This document shows positions 54,356 through 62,498 of a stretch of 64,000 bases of DNA, one piece after another. The notes below the pieces were generated by a model, which was not told the origin of the DNA, made no database searches, and saw nothing but the letters and a program-made list of their open reading frames with translations. The translations under genes were made by a program, and so were the position numbers. The stretch is from Palauibacter sp965207805 (GTDB lineage Bacteria; Gemmatimonadota; Gemmatimonadetes; Palauibacterales; Palauibacteraceae), in assembly GCA_965207805.1 (NCBI GenBank), contig OZ242312.1:1-64000 (forward strand). The letters are read 5' to 3'. How positions within the stretch are numbered: position 1 is the first letter of the stretch; each line of letters starts with the position of its first letter.

Positions 54356-54808
54356 GTGGGCAAGCTCATCGGAGGCGTCGCTCTCCTCGGGCTGGCGCTG
54401 TTCATGGTCGTGGGGTTCCTTCGCTCGGGCGCGGATCCGCTCGCCCTGCGAACCCTCTTCGCGCTCTTCATCGCGGCCGGACTGCCCGCCGCGGGCGGCG
54501 GCCTGCTCCTGGCGCGCCACTTCGGGGTCGGACGCCGCATCGACCACCGGCGGGAGGCGCTCCGCCGCGACACGCTCGAAGCCGAGGTCCTGAAGATGGC
54601 GGGGCGCCACGGCGGACGGCTGACGGCGGTCGAGGTCGCCGGGGAACTGGCGGTACCGACGACGACGGCCGAGGAAGTCCTGAACGAGTTGATGGCGCGG
54701 GAAATGGCCGAAATCGAGATCACGGACTCCGGCCTCCTGGTGTACGACTTCCACGACGTGCGGCAGCTGTCCGAGAAGGAATCCGCGCGGGGACTGCTGG
54801 AGTCTTGA
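54356..54808 (+). CDS. Two-TM protein with a C-terminal winged-helix-like domain
   Basis: 150 residues, GTG start. TM helices at about 5-22 and 33-52, then KMAGRHGGRLTAVEVAGELAVPTTTAEEVLNELMAREMAEIEIT, which reads like a winged helix. Possibly a membrane-tethered regulator. It lies in a plus-strand run of small genes with the two that follow. Confidence 0.6.
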   Translation: MGKLIGGVALLGLALFMVVGFLRSGADPLALRTLFALFIAAGLPAAGGGLLLARHFGVGRRIDHRREALRRDTLEAEVLKMAGRHGGRLTAVEVAGELAVPTTTAEEVLNELMAREMAEIEITDSGLLVYDFHDVRQLSEKESARGLLES

Positions 54809-54824
54809 GGACAGCGTCGCAACC

Positions 54825-55493
54825 GTGACCGAGACGCGCTGGCCGTGCCCCGTATGTCTCGGGACCAGGATGGAGAAGACGTTTCTCGCGACCGGGGCCG
54901 GAGACGCCTCGGGCCCGCTGACGCTCGACCATTGCGCCCGCTGCGGCGGCATGTGGTTCGAGTTGGGGGAGGTGCAGCGCCTCCGTTCCGAGCGGCCGGA
55001 GTCGCTGTGGGCGCAGATCCCGGCGCGGGAGGAGCGGCACCGGGCCCAGTGTCACACGTGCCGCGCGTTCGTGGACCGCGACGCGCCGAAGTGCGCCGCG
55101 TGTGGGGCGAAGACCCGCCTGAACTGTCCCGCCTGCGACACCCGGATGCTGCAGGTGAGCCAGTCCTCCCTCACGCTCGACGTGTGCAAGCGCTGCAAGG
55201 GCGTATGGTTCGACCACCACGAGCTCGAGGCGATCTGGAAGCTGGAGCGGGACAGGCTCGTCGCACGGCGGGAACGCGACGGGGCGGTCGCGCGCACTGC
55301 GGAGACCGGCGCCGATGTCCTGTTCGAGACGCTCTTCTGGGCGCCGGATCTCGTGTTCGTGGGCGCGCACGTCGCCGGTCACGCCGTGGCTGCCGCGGCG
55401 GAGGCGGCGCCGGCCGCGCTCGACGCCGTCGGCGATGCGGCCGCGAGCGTGTTCGAGGCGATCCTCGAAATCGTCGGCGGCATCTTCGGCTGA
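54825..55493 (+). CDS. Protein with two TFIIB-type zinc ribbons
   Basis: 222 residues, GTG start. Zinc ribbons CPVCLGTRMEKTF...LDHCARCGGMWFELGE and CPACDTRMLQVSQ...LDVCKRCKGVWFDHHELE, the zf-TFIIB signature, with a further C-x-x-C pair (CHTC, CAAC) between. The C-terminus (about 155-222) is an Ala-rich hydrophobic helix region that may associate with the membrane. Function unknown; probably cytoplasmic. Confidence 0.8.
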   Translation: MTETRWPCPVCLGTRMEKTFLATGAGDASGPLTLDHCARCGGMWFELGEVQRLRSERPESLWAQIPAREERHRAQCHTCRAFVDRDAPKCAACGAKTRLNCPACDTRMLQVSQSSLTLDVCKRCKGVWFDHHELEAIWKLERDRLVARRERDGAVARTAETGADVLFETLFWAPDLVFVGAHVAGHAVAAAAEAAPAALDAVGDAAASVFEAILEIVGGIFG

Positions 55494-55517
55494 ATCTTCT
55501 ACTGGAGTAATTGACGA

Positions 55518-55934
55518 ATGGAAATCGTGCTGGCCACGCTGGCCGACGCCGCCAACACATCTAGCGACGGCAAGCTCAATCTCATGGGCCTCTTCGACAC
55601 GCTGTACGCCGGGGCCATGCCGGTGACCCACCCGTCCATGCAACTGGTCCTGAGGATCCGGGCCGAGCCGTCCGAAACCGACCGGCAGCACGAACTCGAA
55701 ATCCGGTGCATGGACGAGGACGGGCAGGAACTGTTCAAGGTGACGGGCGGGTTCTCCGTCCAGGCCCCGCCGGGGAAGGCGGCCACCTTCAATCACGTCG
55801 TGGGCATCAGCAACCTGACGTTTCAGAAGTACGGCGGGTACACGTTTCCGATCTTCATCAACCGGGACCTGAAGCGGACGGTCGAACTCGACGTGATGGA
55901 GGCGGAGGGCCCCGCCGACCCGCCCGGGACTTAA
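55518..55934 (+). CDS. DUF6941-type small protein
   Basis: 138 residues: EIVLATLADAANTSSDGKLNLMGLFDTLYAG and VTHPSMQLVLRIRAEPSE, a pattern I associate with DUF6941. A beta-rich soluble protein without signal peptide; no known function. Convergent with and overlapping by 4 bases the PQQ dehydrogenase gene. Confidence 0.7.
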   Translation: MEIVLATLADAANTSSDGKLNLMGLFDTLYAGAMPVTHPSMQLVLRIRAEPSETDRQHELEIRCMDEDGQELFKVTGGFSVQAPPGKAATFNHVVGISNLTFQKYGGYTFPIFINRDLKRTVELDVMEAEGPADPPGT

Positions 55935-58093
55935 GGGCGGGCCGACTCCGCCTCCCACAGGCGCTGCTGCTCGCTCGTGAGGTAGTGCCGGATCGCGGTC
56001 GCGTCCTCGAGCGAGAGGAGGTCGCCGAAGCCGGCCATGCCGTTCGCGGCGAGCGCCCCGCCGAGCACCACGGCGTCGAAGCTCTCCCACGCGCCGCCAT
56101 CCATGCGGCGCAGATCGGGATAGGCGGAGAGGTGTTCGTCCGAGGCCCGGTGACAGATGCCGCAGTGAACCCCGAAGAGCTCCGCCCCGCGTCGGACCCT
56201 GGCCGCGTCGAGCGCGAGATCCGGCGGTTCCGGCGTGGCCGGCACGATCTGCGCGGGGGGTAGCGGCACCTCCCGGCCATCGAGCCTGAAGACGAGCAGC
56301 CGCCCCGCGCTGTCGTAGTCGTACGCCGCGGAGCCGAGCGGATAGGCGGCGCCCCGCGGCCCGCCGTAGCCCGCCATGACCGCGATGTACTGCACGCCGT
56401 CGACCTCGTACGTCATGGGCCCCGCCATGACGCCCGTGCCGAGATGGATGCTGTGGATGCGCGCGCCCGTGTCGGCTTGATGGAAGTCGAGCGTGCCCGC
56501 CGCCGTCCCCTGGATGACGAGGTTTCCGCCCGTCACGAGGGTGCCCCCGTTCCACATGCTGCCGCGCGGAACCCGCCACAGCTCACGCCCCGCGACGGGG
56601 TCCCACGCGAGGAGAAACTCGTTGGGGCCGATATCCGGGAGGCCCTCGGCGAGGTGCGCGAACTCCTCGGGGAACGGAGGCCAGGAGGCAGTGAAGCCTT
56701 CGTATGCGACTTCGGGGCGATGGTCGAACTCGGCCACCGAACGCCACAGCATGGCTTGTTCGCGGGCGGGGATGTAGGCGATGCCCGTCTCCGGATTGAA
56801 GGACATCGGCTGCCAGTTATGCCCACCCGCGGAGGAGGGGAACACGACGCGCGGTTCGTCGCGATAGTCCGCGGCGGGGTTCGGGATCGGCCGACCCGTC
56901 TCGAGATCGATCCCGTGCGCCCAGGTGACGGTCACAAAGTTCTCCGCCTGCAACAGTTCGCCCGTGGCGCGGTCGAGCACGTAGAAGAAGCCGTTCTTCG
57001 GGGCCTGGAGCAGGACGTCGCGCGGGCGGCCCCCGATCGTGAGGGTGCTCAGGATGAGGTTCTGCGTCGCGGTGTAGTCCCAGATTTCGCCCGGCACCGT
57101 CTGGTAGTGCCAGACGAGGCGACCCGTCTTCGGGTCGATCGCGAGGATGGAGACGAGGTAGAGGTTGTCCCCCCCCGACGGGCTCCGGTGCCAGATCGGG
57201 TACGGGTAGGCGTTCCCCGTTCCGACGTAGAGAAGATCGAGCGCGGGGTCGTAGGCCATCTCCCCCCACACGGTGCCTCCGAGCCCTCCCTCCCAGGCCG
57301 AATCCGGGTCCCACGTGGCGGCGGCCGCCTCCATCTCCGGGTGCTCGAAGCCGTCCGCCGGATCGCCGGGAACCGTGAAGAAGCGCCACGCCTCCTCGCC
57401 GGTCTCGAGGTCGTAGGCCGTGATGTACCCGCGCACGCCGAAGTCGCCGCCGGCGTTGCCGAGGACGACGACGTCGCCGGCGATCTGCGGCGAGCCGGTG
57501 CTCGTGTAGGAGAGGGACCGGTCGATGAAGGTATCGACGCGCCAGATCTCCTCGCCGGTCGCCGCGTCGAGCGCCACCAGCCACCCGTCGAACGTGCCGA
57601 CGTAGACGCGGCCCTCCCACACCTCCAGTCCGCGGTTGACGGGCCCGCAGCAGCCCTTTCGGGCGTAGCTCGGGTCGACCTGCGGGTCGTAGCGCCACAC
57701 CGGTTCCCCCGTCGCCGCGTCGAGCGCCGCGACGCTTCCCCAGGGGCCGGGCGAGTACATCACGCCGTCGACGACTACGGGCGTGGCCTCGAGCCCCCAG
57801 TGCACGGAGCCGACGTGGGACCGCCACGGGTACTCCCAGGCGAGGCCCACGGCGGCCGCGTTCATGACGTGAATGCGCCCCAGCGGCGAATACCGCGTTT
57901 CTCCGAAATCCCGGCCGGAGGTCAGCCACTCCGCCGGAACCGTGTCCGTCGCGAGCAGGCGGTCGCGGGTGACGGCGCCGGCCGCGTCGCGGGGCGGCGA
58001 CGGTTCGCAGGCCAACAGCGCGCAGGCCGCCAGCGCGCAGGAGGCGAGAAGCGCTCCGGCTGGCGCGTGGGCGCCCCGGTCGCCGCGAGCCAC
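55931..58093 (-). CDS. PQQ-dependent dehydrogenase with fused cytochrome c (quinohemoprotein)
   Basis: 720 residues, GTG start. Lipoprotein-like signal ending ALLACEPS; eight-bladed beta-propeller with repeated AALDAATGEPVWRYD-type docking motifs; the adjacent-Cys pair in KGCCGPVNRG that forms the PQQ disulfide ring; the catalytic WDYTATQN; and a C-terminal cytochrome domain with CGICH. Oxidises alcohols or other substrates in the periplasm and passes electrons to heme. Third gene of an operon after the lipoprotein and TonB receptor. Confidence 0.9.
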   Translation of the reverse strand: MARGDRGAHAPAGALLASCALAACALLACEPSPPRDAAGAVTRDRLLATDTVPAEWLTSGRDFGETRYSPLGRIHVMNAAAVGLAWEYPWRSHVGSVHWGLEATPVVVDGVMYSPGPWGSVAALDAATGEPVWRYDPQVDPSYARKGCCGPVNRGLEVWEGRVYVGTFDGWLVALDAATGEEIWRVDTFIDRSLSYTSTGSPQIAGDVVVLGNAGGDFGVRGYITAYDLETGEEAWRFFTVPGDPADGFEHPEMEAAAATWDPDSAWEGGLGGTVWGEMAYDPALDLLYVGTGNAYPYPIWHRSPSGGDNLYLVSILAIDPKTGRLVWHYQTVPGEIWDYTATQNLILSTLTIGGRPRDVLLQAPKNGFFYVLDRATGELLQAENFVTVTWAHGIDLETGRPIPNPAADYRDEPRVVFPSSAGGHNWQPMSFNPETGIAYIPAREQAMLWRSVAEFDHRPEVAYEGFTASWPPFPEEFAHLAEGLPDIGPNEFLLAWDPVAGRELWRVPRGSMWNGGTLVTGGNLVIQGTAAGTLDFHQADTGARIHSIHLGTGVMAGPMTYEVDGVQYIAVMAGYGGPRGAAYPLGSAAYDYDSAGRLLVFRLDGREVPLPPAQIVPATPEPPDLALDAARVRRGAELFGVHCGICHRASDEHLSAYPDLRRMDGGAWESFDAVVLGGALAANGMAGFGDLLSLEDATAIRHYLTSEQQRLWEAESARP

Positions 58094-58100
58094 GGGCTTG

Positions 58101-60323
58101 CTAGAAACGGGGAGTTACGGTGAGCCGGAAGCTTCGCGTGGGTCCCGGACTCCGTTCCTGCACGTCCACGTACGTCGTCTGGAACAGGTTCTCGATCTTC
58201 GCCTGCACGCGGGTGCCGAGAATCCGGGCCCGCACGCGAAGGTCGACGAGGTTGATGGCGCTACGCTCGTCGAGCGGGAAGGCGAGCACCTGCTCCACCC
58301 GGCTCCGGTGCCGGAAGTCGACCGCGACGGCGCCCCTCCAGCCCGATGCCGTGGCCGTGAAGTTGTGGCGCGACCGGTAGGGGAGCGCGCGCCCACTGCG
58401 GTCGTCCCTGGTGTCCAGGAACGTGTAGTTCGTGTTGAGGTCCAGACGATTCGGGATCACGCCGACCCGCAGGCCCGCGTCGACTCCCCGCACCATGGCT
58501 TCGGCGACGTTGCGGAACTGGAACACGAACACGTTGTTGGGCGCCGGCGACGGCTCGATGAGATCGGTGTAGTCGCTCCAGAAGAGTCCGGCGTCCAGCC
58601 AGACGCGATCGCTCACATGCACGGTCGCCCCGACCTCGCGGGCCCAGGCGGATTCTCCCCGCAGCTCGAGATTGGGGATGACTCGAAAGCCGAACTGGGT
58701 CGTCGAGGTGAACTGCTCGGACACGCTCGGCGCCCGGTACCCGCGGCTGAGGGACCCTCGAAGGCTCAACCGGTCGCTCGCCTCGTAGACGATCCCGAGT
58801 TTCGGATTGAGGAAGCGGTCCTCCTTCGCCGCCGAGGCGTTGTGGTAGTCGAGTCGCAGGCCCACCGAGCCGCGAACCCGGTCCGAGAACGTGATCTCAT
58901 CCTGCGCGAACAGCGCGAGGTCCGTCACGTCGGGCGATGGCGCGAGGAAATTCGAGGTCACGCCGGTGAAAGCGCCTTCCGCCCCGATCGTCAGCGCGTG
59001 CGAGCGGTTGGGGAAGAGAGACCACTGGACATCCGTGCCGATGCGCGTCGAGCGGTGGAAGTCCTCGTTGTCGTGGAAGTAGTTCTGGTTCCGCGCGTGG
59101 TAGATGTGCGGGCGCACCTGCACGCGATGTTTCGGGGTGACGATCGGGTTGGCCGTCACGCCCAGGACGACGTCGTCCGAGCGAATCCAGTCCCCGAGTT
59201 CCGTCGGATCGACCTCCAGCGGACGATCCGCCGACAGCCAGGTGAAGAACTCCTCCTCGTCCTTCCGCGTCCAGTTGACGAAGATCTCCCACGGATTGGC
59301 GGATTCCGCCGGGAAGACGGTCTTGAGCCGCACCCTCCAGCGTTCCAGCGCGCCGTTCTGCCGGAACCCATCCGATTCCTCGCGCGCGACGTACAGGGTG
59401 GTGCCGACATCGCCGAGGCGCCGGGAATGTTGGAGCGCAATCCCTTCCCTGCTCAGCCGCTCGTCGGTGAACGAATGTCGGGCCGGTGTGTCGAAGAGGC
59501 CGAAGTACCCGCGCACGATGGTCTCGGGCGCCGCGGATGGCCGCTTCGTGATCACGTTCACGACGCCGCCCAGCGCGTTCGTCCCCCACAGCGTGGAATG
59601 CGGACCCTTCACGATCTCGATCTGGTCCACGTCCAGCACGGGCAGCCCGCTGAAATCGATGGATGCGCCCACGCCGGAGAGCACGCGGTGGCCATCGAGG
59701 AGCATGAGGACCCGGCTCCCAACGCCCCGCGCCAGACCCGTGGCGCCACGGATGTCCATCTGGCCGGAATTGAAGATCACACCCTGCGCGAACGGAAGCG
59801 CTTCGTCGAGCGTCACGATGTCGCGGTTGCCCAGTTCGTCGCCGCTCATGACGGCGACGCTCACCGGGGCTTCGCCGGGGCGGGCGGCGGAGCGGTTCGC
59901 CGTCACGGTCAACTCGGGAATGTCGAACAGCCGGCGCTCGAGCAGGATGCTGAGTTCTCCGGATCTCTCGGGCTCGATTCGACGTTCGGAGGCGCGAAAG
60001 CCATCCGCGATCACGATCAGCGTATAGGCGCCATCAGACGGTGACGGGATCGCGAAACCGCCATCGGGCCGCGTCGTCGCGCGCAACGGAGTGTCGCGGA
60101 TGAGCACTGTGGCGCCGGCGAGCGGTGCGCCCGTATCCGCGTCCAGGACGCGGCCGCGTACGATGGCGTCCTGGGCCTGGGCGGCGAGCGGTGCGCTCGC
60201 GTAGACGGAGACGAACGCCGCCCGCGCGTAGAAGGAGGCGAGCGCCGCGCGCGCGTAGAAGAAGACGAGCGCGGCGCTTGCCGTGAGACTTCGTCGGATA
60301 CCGGCCGCTACTGCCGCTGCCAA
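58101..60323 (-). CDS. TonB-dependent outer membrane receptor
   Basis: 740 residues. Signal region containing three similar FYARAA/VYASAP units (a short DNA repeat, about 60180-60270), a carboxypeptidase-regulatory-like domain (VRGRVLDADTGAPLAGATVLIRD), the plug with VDQIEIVKGPHSTLWGTNALGGVVNVIT, and a barrel ending SFRLTVTPRF. Reads as coupled to the lipoprotein upstream (16-base overlap, TTG start) and the PQQ dehydrogenase 7 bases downstream. May import the cofactor or substrate for that enzyme. Confidence 0.9.
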   Translation of the reverse strand: MAAAVAAGIRRSLTASAALVFFYARAALASFYARAAFVSVYASAPLAAQAQDAIVRGRVLDADTGAPLAGATVLIRDTPLRATTRPDGGFAIPSPSDGAYTLIVIADGFRASERRIEPERSGELSILLERRLFDIPELTVTANRSAARPGEAPVSVAVMSGDELGNRDIVTLDEALPFAQGVIFNSGQMDIRGATGLARGVGSRVLMLLDGHRVLSGVGASIDFSGLPVLDVDQIEIVKGPHSTLWGTNALGGVVNVITKRPSAAPETIVRGYFGLFDTPARHSFTDERLSREGIALQHSRRLGDVGTTLYVAREESDGFRQNGALERWRVRLKTVFPAESANPWEIFVNWTRKDEEEFFTWLSADRPLEVDPTELGDWIRSDDVVLGVTANPIVTPKHRVQVRPHIYHARNQNYFHDNEDFHRSTRIGTDVQWSLFPNRSHALTIGAEGAFTGVTSNFLAPSPDVTDLALFAQDEITFSDRVRGSVGLRLDYHNASAAKEDRFLNPKLGIVYEASDRLSLRGSLSRGYRAPSVSEQFTSTTQFGFRVIPNLELRGESAWAREVGATVHVSDRVWLDAGLFWSDYTDLIEPSPAPNNVFVFQFRNVAEAMVRGVDAGLRVGVIPNRLDLNTNYTFLDTRDDRSGRALPYRSRHNFTATASGWRGAVAVDFRHRSRVEQVLAFPLDERSAINLVDLRVRARILGTRVQAKIENLFQTTYVDVQERSPGPTRSFRLTVTPRF

Positions 60324-60772
60324 ATCGTAGTCGCGGCGGCCGCCGGGGGCTCCGTCACGATGACGGAGAGAACGTTACCCGCCAGCGTGTACGTGCCGAT
60401 GTTCTGCTGCGCCTGCCCCGCAAACTCCCAGCTCCCGTCCGTCCGTAGCGTAAACGTCCCCTGGTCCGCGATTTCCGTGACCTCGCCGTTCAGCGGGTTC
60501 GTCACCGTGAGGGACATGGACATCGTGCCGGTTGCCGTCTCGCCCGATGCGGGGTTCTGCGACAGCATGGCCGTTCCGATGGCGATCGGCGGTCCGATCG
60601 TCGCCCCCCCGGTGATCGCGCCGGACAGGGATACGAGACTGTAGGTCCCCGAGACATCCGGCGGCCCCGCGGGGGCGAGCGGCTCCGGCTCCACCATGTC
60701 GTCGCCGCCGCAGCCCGCGACAACCGCCGCGACGACAACAGGCACAAACAACGTAAGCAAACGCTTCTTCAT
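60308..60772 (-). CDS. Small lipoprotein of unknown function
   Basis: 154 residues with the lipobox VVAGCGGDD, a Pro/Glu linker and a beta-sandwich-like domain (DVSGTYSLVSLSG...GTFTLRTDGSWEFAGQAQQNIGTYTLAGNVLSVI), similar to lipocalin-like or META-type small domains. First gene of the operon with the TonB receptor. Ribosome binding site GGAGGG. Confidence 0.75.
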   Translation of the reverse strand: MKKRLLTLFVPVVVAAVVAGCGGDDMVEPEPLAPAGPPDVSGTYSLVSLSGAITGGATIGPPIAIGTAMLSQNPASGETATGTMSMSLTVTNPLNGEVTEIADQGTFTLRTDGSWEFAGQAQQNIGTYTLAGNVLSVIVTEPPAAAATTIWQRQ

Positions 60773-60951
60773 GAACCCTCCGTCCGTTTTGAAGTGGGGC
60801 CGGGGCTCCCGCCCGCTGGCACTCCACGCTTCGCTGATCTTGGGTCAGGCATCTTCGTGAAGACGCCGCTTCCTTCAAGATAATCGTCCGGTTCCGAGTT
60901 GCCGAGACCGATGCTCCGCTCAGCAGTCCGTGGCAAAACCCCGCGGGCTGC

Positions 60952-61239
60952 TTATCCGTCGCCCTCGTCGTCGGCGGACACCGGGTATTGGTTCGTTTCT
61001 CCCTCGGGTTCGTCGCGTTCGACGACGATCGAGCAGTTCGTGACGAGCGCGGCGATGGCGCCGATCGCCGCCCAGGCGGGCAGCATCAACGTACCCACCA
61101 GGCCGATGGAGAGCGGCACCTCGATGAGTTCCTTCCCGTCTTCGTTCCGGATCGTGATGCGGCGGACGTTCCCCTCCCGGATGATCTCCTTGATCTTCCG
61201 GACGAGGTTCTCGCCCGGCACTCTGTGTTCCTCGGTCAT
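60952..61239 (-). CDS. DUF4342 family protein
   Basis: 95 residues from ATG 61239, five bases after AAGGGAGG. ENLVRKIKEIIREGNVRRITIRNEDGKELIEVPLSIGLVGTLMLPAWAAIGAIAAL is the DUF4342 signature: a short soluble part then a hydrophobic segment and an acidic tail. Function unknown. Confidence 0.8.
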   Translation of the reverse strand: MTEEHRVPGENLVRKIKEIIREGNVRRITIRNEDGKELIEVPLSIGLVGTLMLPAWAAIGAIAALVTNCSIVVERDEPEGETNQYPVSADDEGDG

Positions 61240-61364
61240 GTCCACCTCCCTTGCGGCGCGCCCGCGAGTCCGGCTTGATGTTGGATCCTGGCAGTCCGCC
61301 GTACGCTCGCAATCCGGCCCGGGTTTTGCGAGCCGCGCGGAAAACCCCTCTCCCGAGGAAAACG

Positions 61365-62330
61365 ATGAAACGCTACCGACTGGAACTCCTCGCGCTCGTG
61401 CTCGCGCTCGGCTTTGCGGCCTGCGGCGACGCGGCGGACGACCCTGACACGTCCGCCGCCGGAGACGGACTCCCGGAGGGGGCGGAGGCGATCTCCCTCC
61501 TCGGCGAACCGCTCTACCCGTCCCCCGCTTCGGCGGAGCAGGCGCGCGACATCGAAGTCGCCCGAGCCGATTACGACGCGGATCCGGATGATGCGGACGC
61601 GATCATCTGGCTCGGACGGCGCGTCGGGTACACGGGAGCCTTTCGCGACGCGATCGAAATCTTCTCGGAGGGGATCGAGAAGTACCGGGACGACGCACGG
61701 ATGTACCGTCACCGGGGCCACCGCTGGATCAGCGTGCGGGAATTCGATCGCGCGATCGAGGACCTTTCCCACGCCGCGGCTCTGGTGCGAGGCGAGGAGG
61801 ACGAGGTCGAGCCGGACGGCCAGCCCAACGCTCGCGGCATCCCGACGAGCACGCTGCAGTCGAACATCCACTACCACCTCGCCCTGGCCCGTTACCTGCA
61901 GGGCGATTTCGAGGGCGCGCTGCCGTCGTACGAGGCTTACATGGCGGTCACGACGAACCCCGACCAGCTCGTGGCCATCTCGCACTGGTGGTACATGGCG
62001 CTCCGCCGTTTGGGCCGCGACGCCGAGGCGGCGGCCGTTCTCGAACCGGTGACGGCGGAACTCGATGTCATCGAGAACACCAGCTATCACCGGCTCCTCC
62101 TCATGTACAGAGGGGAGCTCGATGCCGACGAGCTGTGGGATCCCGAGAGCGGAGATCCGGCGGGCGTAGCGGTGGCCTACGGGGTCGCGACCTGGCACCT
62201 CTACAACGGCCGCGAGGCGCAGGCCGCAGAGATGTACCGCCGCATTCTCGAGGGTTCCGGATGGGCGGGGTTTGGCTACATCGCGTCCGAGGCGGAGATC
62301 GCCCGCCTGGAGGCCGACGCCGGCGGCTGA
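61365..62330 (+). CDS. TPR-containing lipoprotein
   Basis: 321 residues from ATG 61365, with GAGGAA upstream. Lipobox LGFAACGDA, then helix pairs of tetratricopeptide type (DADAIIWLGRRVGYTGAFRDAIEIFSEGIEKYRDDARMYRHRGHRWISVREFDRAIEDL) and further repeats to about 290. Likely a periplasmic scaffold for protein-protein contacts. Upstream open frame to 61251 would remove the signal and was not used. Confidence 0.8.
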   Translation: MKRYRLELLALVLALGFAACGDAADDPDTSAAGDGLPEGAEAISLLGEPLYPSPASAEQARDIEVARADYDADPDDADAIIWLGRRVGYTGAFRDAIEIFSEGIEKYRDDARMYRHRGHRWISVREFDRAIEDLSHAAALVRGEEDEVEPDGQPNARGIPTSTLQSNIHYHLALARYLQGDFEGALPSYEAYMAVTTNPDQLVAISHWWYMALRRLGRDAEAAAVLEPVTAELDVIENTSYHRLLLMYRGELDADELWDPESGDPAGVAVAYGVATWHLYNGREAQAAEMYRRILEGSGWAGFGYIASEAEIARLEADAGG

Positions 62331-62346
62331 CCCGCTGCAACTTTTT

Positions 62347-62372
62347 CCCTGGCAACCTCGTTCCGGCCAGGG
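62347..62372 (+). terminator. Hairpin after the TPR lipoprotein gene
   Basis: CCCTGGC and GCCAGGG form a perfect 7-bp stem with a 12-base loop, 17 bases after the stop codon. The T run (62342-62346) is before rather than after the stem, so it is not a textbook terminator on the plus strand. Confidence 0.35.
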
Positions 62373-62426
62373 ATGCGACGCGCCGCAACCTTTCGACGGC
62401 TCGACGCGTCCTACTTCGCAAGGTTG

Positions 62427-62484
62427 AGCAGTCCGTGGCAAACGCACAGTCCTTTTGCCACGGGCCGCCAGGGTTCGGGCTGCT
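62427..62484 (+). other. Nested hairpin in the leader of the DUF5916 gene
   Basis: Outer stem AGCAGTCCG (62427-62435) / CGGGCTGCT (62476-62484) and inner perfect 10-bp stem CCGTGGCAAA (62433-62442) / TTTGCCACGG (62454-62463) share bases, so the two are alternatives or form a compound structure. It ends two bases before the ribosome binding site. A related copy, AGCAGTCCGTGGCAAA...CGGGCTGCT, is at 60922-60952 beside the DUF4342 stop. Confidence 0.45.
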
Positions 62485-62498
62485 TAAGGAAGGTCACG

